This document shows positions 52,136 through 60,539 of a stretch of 64,000 nt of DNA, piece by piece. The position numbers and the translations under genes were made by a program. Within the stretch, counting starts at the first letter, position 1; each line of letters starts with the position of its first letter. Source of the DNA: Nocardiopsis composta (GTDB taxonomy: Bacteria > Actinomycetota > Actinomycetes > Streptosporangiales > Streptosporangiaceae). A model generated the notes under the pieces. That model saw only the letters and a list, made by a program, of their open reading frames with translations. It did not search any database and was not told where the DNA came from. The stretch is taken from positions 186,001 to 250,000 of the forward strand of contig NZ_JACHDB010000002.1 of the NCBI RefSeq assembly GCF_014200805.1, in the 5' to 3' direction.

Positions 52136-52177
52136 AAGGGCGGGGAGAAGCGGCGCGAACCGCTTCTCCCCGCCCTT
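52136..52177 (-). terminator. Strong intrinsic terminator for the minus strand
   Basis: AAGGGCGGGGAGAAGCGG (52136-52153) pairs perfectly over 18 bp with 52160-52177, loop CGCGAA. A run of six A (52132-52137) gives a T-tract on the minus strand, a textbook terminator for the gene at 52370-52561; it may also back up termination of the SPFH operon. Confidence 0.8.
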
Positions 52178-52264
52178 CGCCTGCGGCCGGAGTGGGCCTA
52201 TATTGGCTCCGCTATTACCTGGCCTTGAATCCCGCCCCGGTACAGTCGGATGCATCGGGGGGAG

Positions 52265-52320
52265 ATTGTTCCCGGATTCCCGGCGCCGCCAAGGCGCGTC
52301 AGGTCGAATCCGGGAACAAT
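52265..52320. repeat. 15-bp inverted repeat in an AT-richer patch
   Basis: ATTGTTCCCGGATTC (52265-52279) is exactly complementary to GAATCCGGGAACAAT (52306-52320), with a 26-nt GC-rich loop; TATTTT follows the right arm. It could be a third terminator or a regulatory stem-loop. The surrounding 52195-52335 is unusually rich in A/T. Confidence 0.55.
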
Positions 52321-52369
52321 TATTTTCGGCGGAATCGCCCGCCGCCGCGGCGGCCTCCCCGCCCGCGGC

Positions 52370-52561
52370 TCACGCCGCCTCGACCAGCGAGCGGTAGCCG
52401 CTGTCGATGTCCACACCGTGCCGGGCGGCGATCTCCACCAGGTCCTCGATCTCTCCGGCCTGAGCGAGGCAGACCTCCGCGTCTCCGCGCGCGTGCGCCC
52501 GGCGCAGGGCCCGCGTCGCGTCGTAGATGCGCAGGTGCAGTGTGGTCAGGAACTCGCTCAT
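52370..52561 (-). CDS. Small helical protein, unknown
   Basis: 63 residues: MSEFLTTLHLRIYDATRALRRAHARGDAEV, then CLAQAGEIEDLVEIAARHGVDI. Two or three amphipathic helices, no membrane span. GAGAGGG lies about 10 nt before the ATG. It has its own terminator at 52136-52177. Compact proteins of this size are widespread in actinobacteria without known function. Confidence 0.65.
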   Translation of the reverse strand: MSEFLTTLHLRIYDATRALRRAHARGDAEVCLAQAGEIEDLVEIAARHGVDIDSGYRSLVEAA

Positions 52562-52741
52562 CGTGTCCGTCCGTCCCTCTCAGGGGGATCCTTCTCGTTG
52601 TCGTCGCCCCCTTTTCTACCGCCTTCGGATAAAAGGGCGGTTAGAGGAAAGGCGGATGGAAGGGAAAACGCCGGTGACGATGGCCACCGGCGCTTCGGGA
52701 ACCCGCCGCCGCGCGCCCGGCGCGGCGGAGCGGTCGACGGA

Positions 52742-53434
52742 TCAGTATTCGGTCCAGGAGTACCATCTGCCGCCGATGTGCTCGTAGACCCGGCCGCCGT
52801 GGCCGCGGAGGAAGACGTCGGTCTCCAGCGGCTCGGTGCTGTAGGCCAGCCCGGACGGGCTGAGCAGCCCGGCGCCCTGCACCGTGTAGAGGGTCAGGCC
52901 GCCGTCCTTCACCGTCACCGACTTCAGCGGGTACAGCCCGGCCATCTCGCCGTTCAGCGGGATGGTGGTGGACCGGTTGGCGGTGTCGCGGACCTCCAGC
53001 AGCTCGTCGGCGGAGGTGGAGACCCGGCCCTGCAGCGGGATGTCGGCCACCGACAGCGCGATCGCGGCGGCCGCGACCAGCGGCGCGGAGATCCAGCGCA
53101 GCCAGTGCCGGCGCACCATCGGGCGGGCCACCGACAGCGCGATGCCCAGCCGCAGCGCCCCCATCGCGGCGAGCACCGCGCCGCCCCCCATGCCCAGCAC
53201 GAACGCCGGGAGGTGCCCGCCCGGCATGCTGTCCTCGTAGACCAGTACGAGGCCGACCAGGACGCAGGCGGGCAGGTACAGGCGGCCGGGCGGCCGGGAC
53301 GCCCAGGAGATCAGCCGCCGGGCGAGCGTCGGGCGCTGGGCGATCTGCAGCAGCGGTGCGACCGGGTCCTGGTCGCCGCGCGTGTCGGAACGGCTCGCCG
53401 GATTCGATCCGGGCGTGGGAGCCGAGGCTGTCAT
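52742..53434 (-). CDS. Multi-pass membrane protein with extracytoplasmic C-terminal domain
   Basis: 230 residues. A polar N-terminus of about 55 residues is followed by helices LYLPACVLVGLVLVYE, LPAFVLGMGGGAVLAAMGALRLGIAL and WISAPLVAAAAIALSV, then a beta-rich end (TTIPLNGEMAGLYPLKSVTVKDGGLTLYTVQGAG and VFLRGHGGRVYEHIGGRWYSWTEY). GGGGGAAAG precedes ATG 53434. Not recognised. Confidence 0.65.
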   Translation of the reverse strand: MTASAPTPGSNPASRSDTRGDQDPVAPLLQIAQRPTLARRLISWASRPPGRLYLPACVLVGLVLVYEDSMPGGHLPAFVLGMGGGAVLAAMGALRLGIALSVARPMVRRHWLRWISAPLVAAAAIALSVADIPLQGRVSTSADELLEVRDTANRSTTIPLNGEMAGLYPLKSVTVKDGGLTLYTVQGAGLLSPSGLAYSTEPLETDVFLRGHGGRVYEHIGGRWYSWTEY

Positions 53435-53504
53435 GGAGTGCTTTCCCCCAGATGGATGCGGTGATCTCAGACGCGGTCCGAGGGATGGGCCACCGGGGAC
53501 CGCG

Positions 53505-54038
53505 TCAGGTCCGGGACGGCCGCCGCACAGCGGCCCGCCCTTCAGGATAGGGGAGCGGCGGCGCCTCCTCAGGCCTTCTGGCACTTCCTTCGCGATCGCC
53601 GCCCCGGATCTTGGTCGCACGGGAGCCGCCGGCGGTTCCCGCCGCCGCGGACCGGCGCAGCGCGCGATCGGTGCAGAGCCGCCCGGGCGCGACCGCGGCC
53701 AGCAGGCAGGCAGCGCCGAGCAGCGCGAGCGAGGCGGGCGAGGCGCCGGAGGGCAGCGCCGCCAGCTCCGCCCCGGCCGGCCAGGCCCCGGCGGCGGCGG
53801 GCACGGCCGCGGCCGCCAGCCCGGCCAGGACGGCGCCGCAGACCGGCGCGGCCACCCCCGCGGCCAGCAGCGCCGCACCGGCCAGTTCGAGCCAGGCCAG
53901 CACCGCCCCCGGCGAGGTCGGCCAGGAGAGCGGCCGGCCCACCGCGTGCCCGGCGAACACCCAGGCCGCACCGGCCCGCACCGCGAGCACCGCCGCGTCG
54001 TAGAGCCGCCCCCGGCCCGCGCTCCCGCTCCACTTCAC
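53505..54038 (-). CDS. DoxX-like four-helix membrane protein
   Basis: 177 residues from GTG 54038 (GAGGG 9 nt upstream); GTG 54071 is an alternative. Four hydrophobic helices: [54 protein letters not shown] and [15 protein letters not shown], then a basic cytoplasmic tail. The first helix with R-x-GAAW-FAG and the helix spacing resemble DoxX/MauE-type quinone-linked membrane proteins. It is divergent from rnhB. Confidence 0.55.
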   Translation of the reverse strand: MKWSGSAGRGRLYDAAVLAVRAGAAWVFAGHAVGRPLSWPTSPGAVLAWLELAGAALLAAGVAAPVCGAVLAGLAAAAVPAAAGAWPAGAELAALPSGASPASLALLGAACLLAAVAPGRLCTDRALRRSAAAGTAGGSRATKIRGGDREGSARRPEEAPPLPYPEGRAAVRRPSRT

Positions 54039-54244
54039 CTGAGCCCGCCCTCGTCCGCCCGGCAGAGACACCCGGAAACTACCCAACCCCGCCGCCGCGG
54101 CCCCGGCGCCACACGCGGCGCCCGCCGATTCCCCCGCCGAACGCCCGTCTCGGCCGCCCGATTCGCCCGTTCCGCCCGGCGCGGTCCCGGTGGCGGCCCC
54201 GCGCGGGGCCGCGGGACGGGCGGCCACTGAGTAAGGTTGGGCGG

Positions 54245-54931
54245 GTGTCAGCCACCACCCCCATCGAACCGCCGGACTTCGCCCTGGAGCAGGAGCTGCG
54301 CGCGGCCGGCGCCGGCCTGGTCGCCGGCGTCGACGAGGTCGGCCGGGGCGCCTGGGCGGGGCCGGTCGTGGTCTGCGCCGCCGTCGCCGGCCCGGCCCCC
54401 GTCCCCGAGGGCCTCACCGACTCCAAGCGGCTCACCCCCAAGCGGCGCACCGCGATGGCCGAACTGCTCCGCCCCTGGGTCGCCGACCACGCCGTCGGCC
54501 GGGCCGAGGCCGAGGAGATCGACGCGCTGGGCATGACCGCCGCGCTGCGGCTGGCGGCCGACCGGGCGCTGCGCGGCCTGAGCCGACGCCCCGACGCGGT
54601 CATCCTGGACGGCAAGCACGACTACCTCGGCCGCCCCTGGGCGGTGCGCACCCAGGTCAAGGCCGACCTGACCTCGGCCAGCGTGGCGGCCGCCTCGGTG
54701 CTCGCCAAGGTGTACCGGGACACCTGGATGGCTGGCCTGGACGCGGAGCACCCCGGGTACGGCTTCGCCACCGCGGCGGGCTACCCCTCGCCGGTGCACC
54801 GCGCCGCCCTGGCCGAGCACGGTCCCACCCCCTACCACCGGATGACCTGGTCCTACCTGGACGGCCTGGAGAAGTGGCGGCACCTGCGCAAGCCCCGACC
54901 GGGACCGGGCGGGCAGACGGCGCTGCTCTGA
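54245..54931 (+). CDS. rnhB: Ribonuclease HII
   Basis: 228 residues. Catalytic acids in [18 protein letters not shown] (Asp-Glu), a DGKHDYL Asp and a later D in [20 protein letters not shown]; the C-terminal H-RMTWSYL is typical. It cuts RNA in RNA-DNA hybrids and removes misincorporated ribonucleotides, metal-dependent, in the cytoplasm. GTG 54245 lies 7 nt after a -10-like TAAGGT (54232-54237) and lacks an RBS, so it is probably leaderless. Confidence 0.95.
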   Translation: MSATTPIEPPDFALEQELRAAGAGLVAGVDEVGRGAWAGPVVVCAAVAGPAPVPEGLTDSKRLTPKRRTAMAELLRPWVADHAVGRAEAEEIDALGMTAALRLAADRALRGLSRRPDAVILDGKHDYLGRPWAVRTQVKADLTSASVAAASVLAKVYRDTWMAGLDAEHPGYGFATAAGYPSPVHRAALAEHGPTPYHRMTWSYLDGLEKWRHLRKPRPGPGGQTALL

Positions 54932-55213
54932 TGCGGCCGCCGAGCCCGCGGCCGGGCCCCGGCGCTCCGCGCTCCTCCCCGCAGAGGAGCCTCCGCGAGG
55001 GCGCCCCGGCCCCTCCGGCCGGCGCCGGAACACCCGGATACCCGTACCGGGCGGCTCCGGTACCGGCCCCGGGCGCCTGCGGGCCGCGCGGCCGCGCCCC
55101 GGCGCCCGCGCGCAGGCCGCGCCGGGGCCTCCAGAGCAGGCGTGTTCCGTCTGCCTCGGTGCGGGAGCACCGGTCCGGCCGTTGTGGGGCGATCGGCGGC
55201 CTCCCCCGGTTCC

Positions 55214-55438
55214 TCGGCGACTCGCAGGTCGCGTTGGGAGCAGGCCTTCTCGAACAGCGAGCGGGCGAAGCGCCCGTTGCCCAGTTCGTCGATCCAGCCC
55301 TCCTCGCACACGTAGCCGAAGATCCGGCGCAGGTCCTCCAGCGCGGAGTCGTCGAAGGCGTCGCCGGTCCGATCGGCCACCGTCTCGGCGATCTCGGTGA
55401 GCTGATCGGCGGTATAGCTGGGAAAACCGACCCGGACG
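55214..55438 (-). repeat. Left copy of a 225-bp perfect inverted repeat (AAA+ gene fragment)
   Basis: Reading the minus strand, 55438 to 55214 is base-for-base identical to 57841-58065 on the plus strand. It encodes, in an open frame, the end of the second AAA+ domain (FPSYTADQLTEIAE through DELGNGRFARSLFEKAC). It has no start codon or upstream AAA+ sequence, so alone it is a gene fragment. The frame continues past the repeat to a stop near 54853, about 120 residues of Arg/Pro/Ala-rich sequence. The remainder of 54932-55714 holds no other gene; the AAA+ promoter should lie in 55439-55714. Confidence 0.9.
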
Positions 55439-55714
55439 GTGGAACGGCCGGGCCACCGGAGAGCGGCCGGCCCGCCCGCGGAGCCGGAACCGGGGCAGCC
55501 CGCCGGGCCCGCCCGCCGATGCGGTCCGCGAGGTCCGCGCCGGGTGCGGTGCGGCGGGGCGGACCGGCGGACCGGCCGCCGCACCGGCCCGGGCGGACGG
55601 TCTCCGCGGCCGCTCCGGGCGGCGACACATCGGAACTTCACGCTTCCGGCGGTTCTACCGGCACCGGCCTTCGCGGCAGTATGGGACGGGCCGATAGGGA
55701 GAGGGAGGTGCCGC

Positions 55715-58156
55715 ATGCCGCCTGAGGACCGGTCCCGAACGGTCGACGGGCCCGCGGCGGGCTCGCTGCTGGAGCGGGCGCGGACGGCCTACCACGGCCG
55801 GCCCCCGCGGGCCCGGCTCGTCGCGGCCCTGGTGGTGCTGGCGGCGGTGGCGCTGGTCGCGCTGGTCGTCCGGCTCCCCGTGCTGCCCGCCGTGGTGGTG
55901 ACCGCCGCGGCGCTGTCGCTCCTGGCCGCCCTGATGCACTCCGTCGACGCGGTCGCCACCACCCTGGTCTGCCTGGGCTGGCTGGTGCTGGCCTTCCTCC
56001 TGCTGCAGATCCCGATCCCGGTCGCCGACCGCGGCGTCCTGCTGCTCCTCCCGCTGATCCCGCTGCTGGTCACGGTGGCGGCGGTGCGGATCAAGGAGTT
56101 CCCGGTCTGGCACACCACGCTGCTCGCCCTGCTCGTCGCGCTCATCGCCGGACTGGCCGTCGGCCTGGGCGGGATGCTGACCGGCGCTGCGCCCCCGGCG
56201 CTGGGGCTGATCAGCGCCGCCTGCGCGGCAGGCCTGGCGCTGGCCTGGCGGGCCGTCGCCGGCTACCGGCTGCGCCGCGGCATGCGCCCGACCCCGGGCT
56301 CCGCCGCGGCGCGACCGGCGGCCGGCGCCCGCCCGGAGGGCCCCCGGCCGCCGGCGGCGCCCCGGCAGCGGGCGGCGGCCGGCGGCCCCGCCGCCCCCCG
56401 GCGCTCCGCCGAGGAGCAGGACGAGGAGGCGCCCGTCCCGGTCGACCAGGCGCTGGCCCGGCTGGAGGAGATGATCGGCCTCGACCCGGTCAAGCAGCAG
56501 GTCCGGGCGATCGCGGCGTCCATCGAGGCGGCCCGGCTGCGCGCCGACGCCGGCTACGCCGTCGACAAGCCCCTGCGCCACCTGGTGTTCTCCGGCCCGC
56601 CGGGCACCGGCAAGACCAGCGTCGCGCGCACCCTGGCCACGATCTTCCACTCCTTCGGCCTGCTGCCCACCTCCCGGGTGGTCGAGGCGCACCGCGCCGA
56701 CCTGGTCGGCGAGTACCTGGGCGCCACCGCGATCAAGACCAACGAGCTGTTCGACCGGGCGCTGGGCGGGGTGCTCTTCATCGACGAGGCCTACTCCCTG
56801 GTCAACGACGGCGACGGGCAGCCCGACCGGTTCGGCGCCGAGGCGGTGCAGACCCTGCTCAAGCGGGCCGAGGACGACCGGGACCGACTGGTGGTGATCC
56901 TGGCCGGCTACGAGGCGGAGATGGACCGCTTCCTCGCCTCCAACCCCGGCCTGGCCTCCCGGTTCGCCACCCGGGTCACCTTCCCCAGCTACTCGGCGGA
57001 GGAGCTCCTGCTGATCTGCGAGCACCTGTTCGGGCAGCGCGGGGACCTGCTCGACCCGGCCGCGCTGCGCACGCTCCGCCGCGGCCTGGAGGAGGTGGAG
57101 CACCGGGGCGCCGTGGACGAGCTGGGCAACGGCCGGTTCGCCCGCTCCCTGGTGGAGAAGGCCGCCGAGGCGCGCGACGTCCGGGTGGTGACCTCCGGGG
57201 AGAGCCGGGAGCCGCCGCCCCCGGACGACCTGGTGACCGTCCGCGAACCCGACGTGGACGCGGCCTACCGGCAGCTCACCGCGCGGCTGCCCGGTTTCGG
57301 CCAGGCGCCCGACCTGGAGGGGGCGCTGGCCGAACTGGACGCGATGGTCGGGCTGGAGCCGGTCAAGCGCCAGGTCCGGGCGATCGCCGCGCAGCTGCGG
57401 GTGGCCAAGCTCCGCGAGGAGCAGGGGCTGCGCGCCCAGCCGCCGATGCGGCACTTCGTGTTCTCCGGGCCGCCGGGCACCGGCAAGACCTCGGTGGCCC
57501 GGGTGCTGGGCCGGGTCTTCGCCGCGCTGGGCCTGCTCACCCGGTCCGAGGTGGTCGAGGCGCAGCGCTCCGACCTGGTCGGCGAGCACCTGGGGGCGAC
57601 CGCGATCAAGACCAACGCGCTGGTCGACCGGGCGCTGGGCGGGGTGCTCTTCATCGACGAGGCCTACGCGCTGGCCAACCCCGGCTACAGCGGCGGGGAC
57701 GCGTTCGGCGCCGAGGCGATCCAGACCCTGCTCAAGCGGGCCGAGGACGACCGGTCCCGGCTGGTCATCGTGCTGGCCGGCTACCCGGGGGAGATGGACC
57801 GGCTGCTGGCCTCCAACGCCGGCCTGGCCTCCCGGTTCAACGTCCGGGTCGGTTTTCCCAGCTATACCGCCGATCAGCTCACCGAGATCGCCGAGACGGT
57901 GGCCGATCGGACCGGCGACGCCTTCGACGACTCCGCGCTGGAGGACCTGCGCCGGATCTTCGGCTACGTGTGCGAGGAGGGCTGGATCGACGAACTGGGC
58001 AACGGGCGCTTCGCCCGCTCGCTGTTCGAGAAGGCCTGCTCCCAACGCGACCTGCGAGTCGCCGAAGAACTCGGCGAGACCGCCACCGCCGCCGAGCTGA
58101 CCGTGATCACCAGCGCCGACGTCCGCGACGCCTACGCCGAGGTGACCCAGCGCTGA
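55715..58156 (+). CDS. Membrane-anchored tandem AAA+ ATPase (CbbX/EccA/SpoVK-like)
   Basis: 813 residues. Six or so membrane helices fill residues 33-185 and a Pro/Ala-rich linker runs to about 240. Two CbbX-type AAA+ domains follow: ARLEEMIGLDPVKQQVRAIA with Walker A GPPGTGKT at 294-301, GGVLFIDEAYSL as Walker B; then ELDAMVGLEPVKRQVRAIA with Walker A at 585-592 and GGVLFIDEAYAL. Each ends with DELGNGRFARSL. This family includes EccA of type VII secretion and CbbX; a polytopic membrane anchor is unusual. GGGAGG is 6 nt before ATG. Residues about 709-784 lie inside the 225-bp inverted repeat. Partner and substrate are unknown. Confidence 0.85.
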   Translation: MPPEDRSRTVDGPAAGSLLERARTAYHGRPPRARLVAALVVLAAVALVALVVRLPVLPAVVVTAAALSLLAALMHSVDAVATTLVCLGWLVLAFLLLQIPIPVADRGVLLLLPLIPLLVTVAAVRIKEFPVWHTTLLALLVALIAGLAVGLGGMLTGAAPPALGLISAACAAGLALAWRAVAGYRLRRGMRPTPGSAAARPAAGARPEGPRPPAAPRQRAAAGGPAAPRRSAEEQDEEAPVPVDQALARLEEMIGLDPVKQQVRAIAASIEAARLRADAGYAVDKPLRHLVFSGPPGTGKTSVARTLATIFHSFGLLPTSRVVEAHRADLVGEYLGATAIKTNELFDRALGGVLFIDEAYSLVNDGDGQPDRFGAEAVQTLLKRAEDDRDRLVVILAGYEAEMDRFLASNPGLASRFATRVTFPSYSAEELLLICEHLFGQRGDLLDPAALRTLRRGLEEVEHRGAVDELGNGRFARSLVEKAAEARDVRVVTSGESREPPPPDDLVTVREPDVDAAYRQLTARLPGFGQAPDLEGALAELDAMVGLEPVKRQVRAIAAQLRVAKLREEQGLRAQPPMRHFVFSGPPGTGKTSVARVLGRVFAALGLLTRSEVVEAQRSDLVGEHLGATAIKTNALVDRALGGVLFIDEAYALANPGYSGGDAFGAEAIQTLLKRAEDDRSRLVIVLAGYPGEMDRLLASNAGLASRFNVRVGFPSYTADQLTEIAETVADRTGDAFDDSALEDLRRIFGYVCEEGWIDELGNGRFARSLFEKACSQRDLRVAEELGETATAAELTVITSADVRDAYAEVTQR
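57841..58065 (+). repeat. Right copy of the 225-bp perfect inverted repeat
   Basis: It lies within the 3' part of the AAA+ gene and is identical to the reverse complement of 55214-55438; identity ends sharply at A57840 and A58066. The two copies are 2402 bp apart. After 58065 only some similarity remains (GAAC, then GG). Confidence 0.95.
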
Positions 58157-58752
58157 GGAGCCCCCGAACAGGCGAACGGCCACCCGCTGCGGCACGCGAG
58201 GCGGCCCCGCAAGACCGGGCCGCGGCACGTCCCCCTCCCTCGTCGCCCTGGGCGTCGCGGCCGTCCCGGCCGCCGTTGCAGTGGCGGCGCCGAGATCGGC
58301 ACCGCGCGGGGAGCACCGGACCCGTCTGAGACCGTCGATGGGGGCCGCCCGCTGCGGAGCCCCGGCCTGTCCCAGGGCTCGGTCCCGCGCCCACCGGAAT
58401 CGAGCCCCCGGCCCCCGCGCCCGACGTCATCGTGCCGGCGGCGTCGGGCACCGGATTGTCGCCCATCCGGCGGTCCTCCGCCGGCGGACGCCCCCGTCTC
58501 CGCGGCCTCCCGTTCCCCCGGTCCCGGCGGCCGGGGCGCCGTTCCCGGCCCGTCGCGCCGGGGCGCGGGCGGTCTCCGCCGGGCGGGGGCGGTCGGCAGG
58601 GGCGGAGCGCGGCGAGGCCGCGGGGCGCCGCCGGCGGGAGCGCGCACGGGCCCGGGCGGTCACCACCACCCTTCCCGGTGGTGCCCGCCCGCCCCGGAAC
58701 GGGGCGCGGGCACGGCGGCGCGGGCGGCGGCCGCCCTGCTAATGTCCGCTCC
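58157..58752 (+). other. Gene-free region with a -10 element at its end
   Basis: 596 bp. No ORF shows a credible start or protein pattern. TAATGT (58740-58745) lies 7 nt before the ATG at 58753 and is the likely -10 of that leaderless gene. A stretch at about 58675-58690 with GGTGGTG/CACCACC forms small hairpins. Otherwise nothing is seen. Confidence 0.45.
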
Positions 58753-59475
58753 ATGACTTCGAGCAGCGCCCCCGTTCGCGAAGCCGTCATCCTGGCCGGC
58801 GGGCAGGCGACCCGCCTGCGCCCCTACACCGACACCCGCCCCAAGGCCATGGTGGAGGTCGCCGACCGGCCGATCATCGACTACCAGCTGGAGTGGCTGG
58901 CCGGACACGGCGTGCGGCACGCGGTGGTGTCCTGCGGCTACAAGGCCGAGGTGCTGCGCGAGCATCTGGCCGGGCGCACCGAGGGCCCGGAGGTCACCGT
59001 CCTGGTCGAGGACGAGCCGCTGGGCCGCGGCGGGGCGCTCCGCTACGCGGCGTCCGGGCTGCGCGACCCGGGCGCCCCCTACTTCGCGCTCAACGGCGAC
59101 GTGCTCACCTGGTTCCCGCTGGACGAGTTCACCGCCTTCCACCGGGCCAAGGGCGGCCTGGGCACCCTGGCACTGGCCCAGTACCGGACCAGCTGGGGCA
59201 TCGTGGAGGTGGACGACGCCGGCTCGATCGGGGGCTTCACGCAGAGCCCGCTGCTGCCGTTCTGGATCAACGCGGGGGTCTACCTCTTCGAGCCGGAGCT
59301 CACCGCGCTCCTCCCGGAGAAGGGCGACCACGAGTCCTCCACCTTCCCCCGGCTCGCCGAGGAGGGGCGGCTCTTCGGGTACCGCATCGACGGGTTCTGG
59401 CGGGGCGTGGACACCGTCAAGGACGTCAAGGAGGCCGGCGAGCAGATCCCGGAGCTGCTCGGCAGGGCCGGCTGA
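58753..59475 (+). CDS. Sugar-1-phosphate nucleotidyltransferase (GlmU/RmlA/ManC N-terminal type)
   Basis: 240 residues, the catalytic domain alone. Signature AVILAGGQATRLRPYTDTRPKAMVEVADRPIIDYQLEWL, then EDEPLGRGGALRYA, FALNGDVLTWFPLDEF, G-LALAQYRTSWGIVEVDDAG, INAGVYLFEPE and FWRGVDTVKDVKEA. It couples a sugar-1-phosphate to an NTP, most like mannose-1-phosphate guanylyltransferase or glucose-1-phosphate nucleotidyltransferases. The product would feed glycan or cell-wall synthesis. It lacks the C-terminal left-handed helix of GlmU. The start is leaderless by its -10 spacing. Confidence 0.88.
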   Translation: MTSSSAPVREAVILAGGQATRLRPYTDTRPKAMVEVADRPIIDYQLEWLAGHGVRHAVVSCGYKAEVLREHLAGRTEGPEVTVLVEDEPLGRGGALRYAASGLRDPGAPYFALNGDVLTWFPLDEFTAFHRAKGGLGTLALAQYRTSWGIVEVDDAGSIGGFTQSPLLPFWINAGVYLFEPELTALLPEKGDHESSTFPRLAEEGRLFGYRIDGFWRGVDTVKDVKEAGEQIPELLGRAG

Positions 59476-59696
59476 CCCGGGCCGGCCGGCCCGGGCGGCG
59501 CCCGCCCCCCCTCTCTCCCCCCCGGGGCAGGGGGAGGCGGCGCCGGAGTGAAGCGCGGATGAAGACCTCGGGCGCGGCGGTGCGCCCGCAGGGCCGCCGC
59601 ACCGCCCCGGACCCTCGGCGGGGTGCGCGGAGCGGCGCCTCCCGGAGCCGGGACTCCCCGAGGTAGGACGACCGACCGGCGGGTATCGTCAGTCCG

Positions 59697-60479
59697 GTGA
59701 CCAACGATTCCGCGATGCTCAGAACCCTCCCGAACTTCCGCGACATCGGCGGGTACCGCACCGGCTCCGGGGCGCGGGTCCGCACCGGGCTCGTCTACCG
59801 GGCCGACTCCCTCTCCCGGATCGACGACGGCGACTTCACCGTGCTCGCCGAGCGCGGCCTGCGCCAGGTCCTGGACCTGCGCACCGTGCACGAGCGGAGC
59901 GCCGAGCCCGACCGGGTCCCCGAGGGCGCCGAGTACGCCGTGCTGGACGTGCAGGGCGACCACACCACCGGGGGCGACCTGAACAGCCTGTTCGGCGACC
60001 CCCGGGCGGCCGCCGCGGCGCTGGGCGGCGGCGGTGCCGAGGCCTTCATGCACGAGGTGAACCGGGCGCTGGTCACCACCGACGACGCGCACGCCGGCTA
60101 CCGCGAGCTGGTGGAGCGGACCGCCGCCGGCCCCACCGCGGTGGTCTTCCACTGCACCGCGGGCAAGGACCGCACCGGCTGGGCGGCCGCGCTGCTGCTC
60201 ACCCTGCTGGGCGTCTCCCGGGACACCGTCTTCGAGGACTACCTGGCCAGCAACGCCCGGATGGACCGGCTGCGCGGGATGGTGCGCCGACAGGCGGAGC
60301 GCGGCGGCATCGACCCGGCCCTCATGGAGCCGATCGTCCAGGTCCGCCGCTCCTACCTGGAGACCGCCTTCACCGAGCTGGAGCGGGTCTACGGGTCCTT
60401 CGACGGCTACGTCGCCGACGGGCTCAAGCTCACCCCGCGGACCGTGGACCGGCTCCGCGACCGGCTGCTGGAGGGCTGA
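59697..60479 (+). CDS. Tyrosine-protein phosphatase (PtpB/SIW14-like)
   Basis: 260 residues. NFRDIGGYRTGSGARVRTGLVYRADSL at the N-terminus and the P-loop VVFHCTAGKDRTGWAAALLL (C-x5-R with Lys-Asp after AG) are the PtpB/MPtpB lineage signature, which can act on phospho-Tyr/Ser/Thr and phosphoinositides. YLASNARMDRL follows. GTG 59697 lies 7 nt after a -10-like TATCGT (59684-59689), without an RBS: leaderless. No secretion signal is seen, although its mycobacterial relative is exported. It follows the nucleotidyltransferase on the same strand but with its own promoter. Confidence 0.9.
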   Translation: MTNDSAMLRTLPNFRDIGGYRTGSGARVRTGLVYRADSLSRIDDGDFTVLAERGLRQVLDLRTVHERSAEPDRVPEGAEYAVLDVQGDHTTGGDLNSLFGDPRAAAAALGGGGAEAFMHEVNRALVTTDDAHAGYRELVERTAAGPTAVVFHCTAGKDRTGWAAALLLTLLGVSRDTVFEDYLASNARMDRLRGMVRRQAERGGIDPALMEPIVQVRRSYLETAFTELERVYGSFDGYVADGLKLTPRTVDRLRDRLLEG

Positions 60480-60506
60480 GACCGCCGGAGGGGCGGCCCG
60501 CATGCG

Positions 60507-60531
60507 GCCCGCCGCGCACTCCGCGGCGGGC
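60507..60531. terminator. Hairpin between convergent genes
   Basis: GCCCGCCGCG (60507-60516) pairs perfectly with CGCGGCGGGC (60522-60531), loop CACTC. It is 28 nt after the phosphatase stop and 9 nt from the end of the opposing gene. Confidence 0.65.
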
Positions 60532-60539
60532 GGGCCTGC

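Noticed and set aside
54853-55716. Independent minus-strand gene overlapping the left inverted repeat
   Set aside because: Only the 75 codons inside the repeat look like protein; upstream in the frame is low-complexity sequence without RBS, and the tail overlaps rnhB antisense. It is treated as a fragment that could become the AAA+ C-terminus only after inversion.
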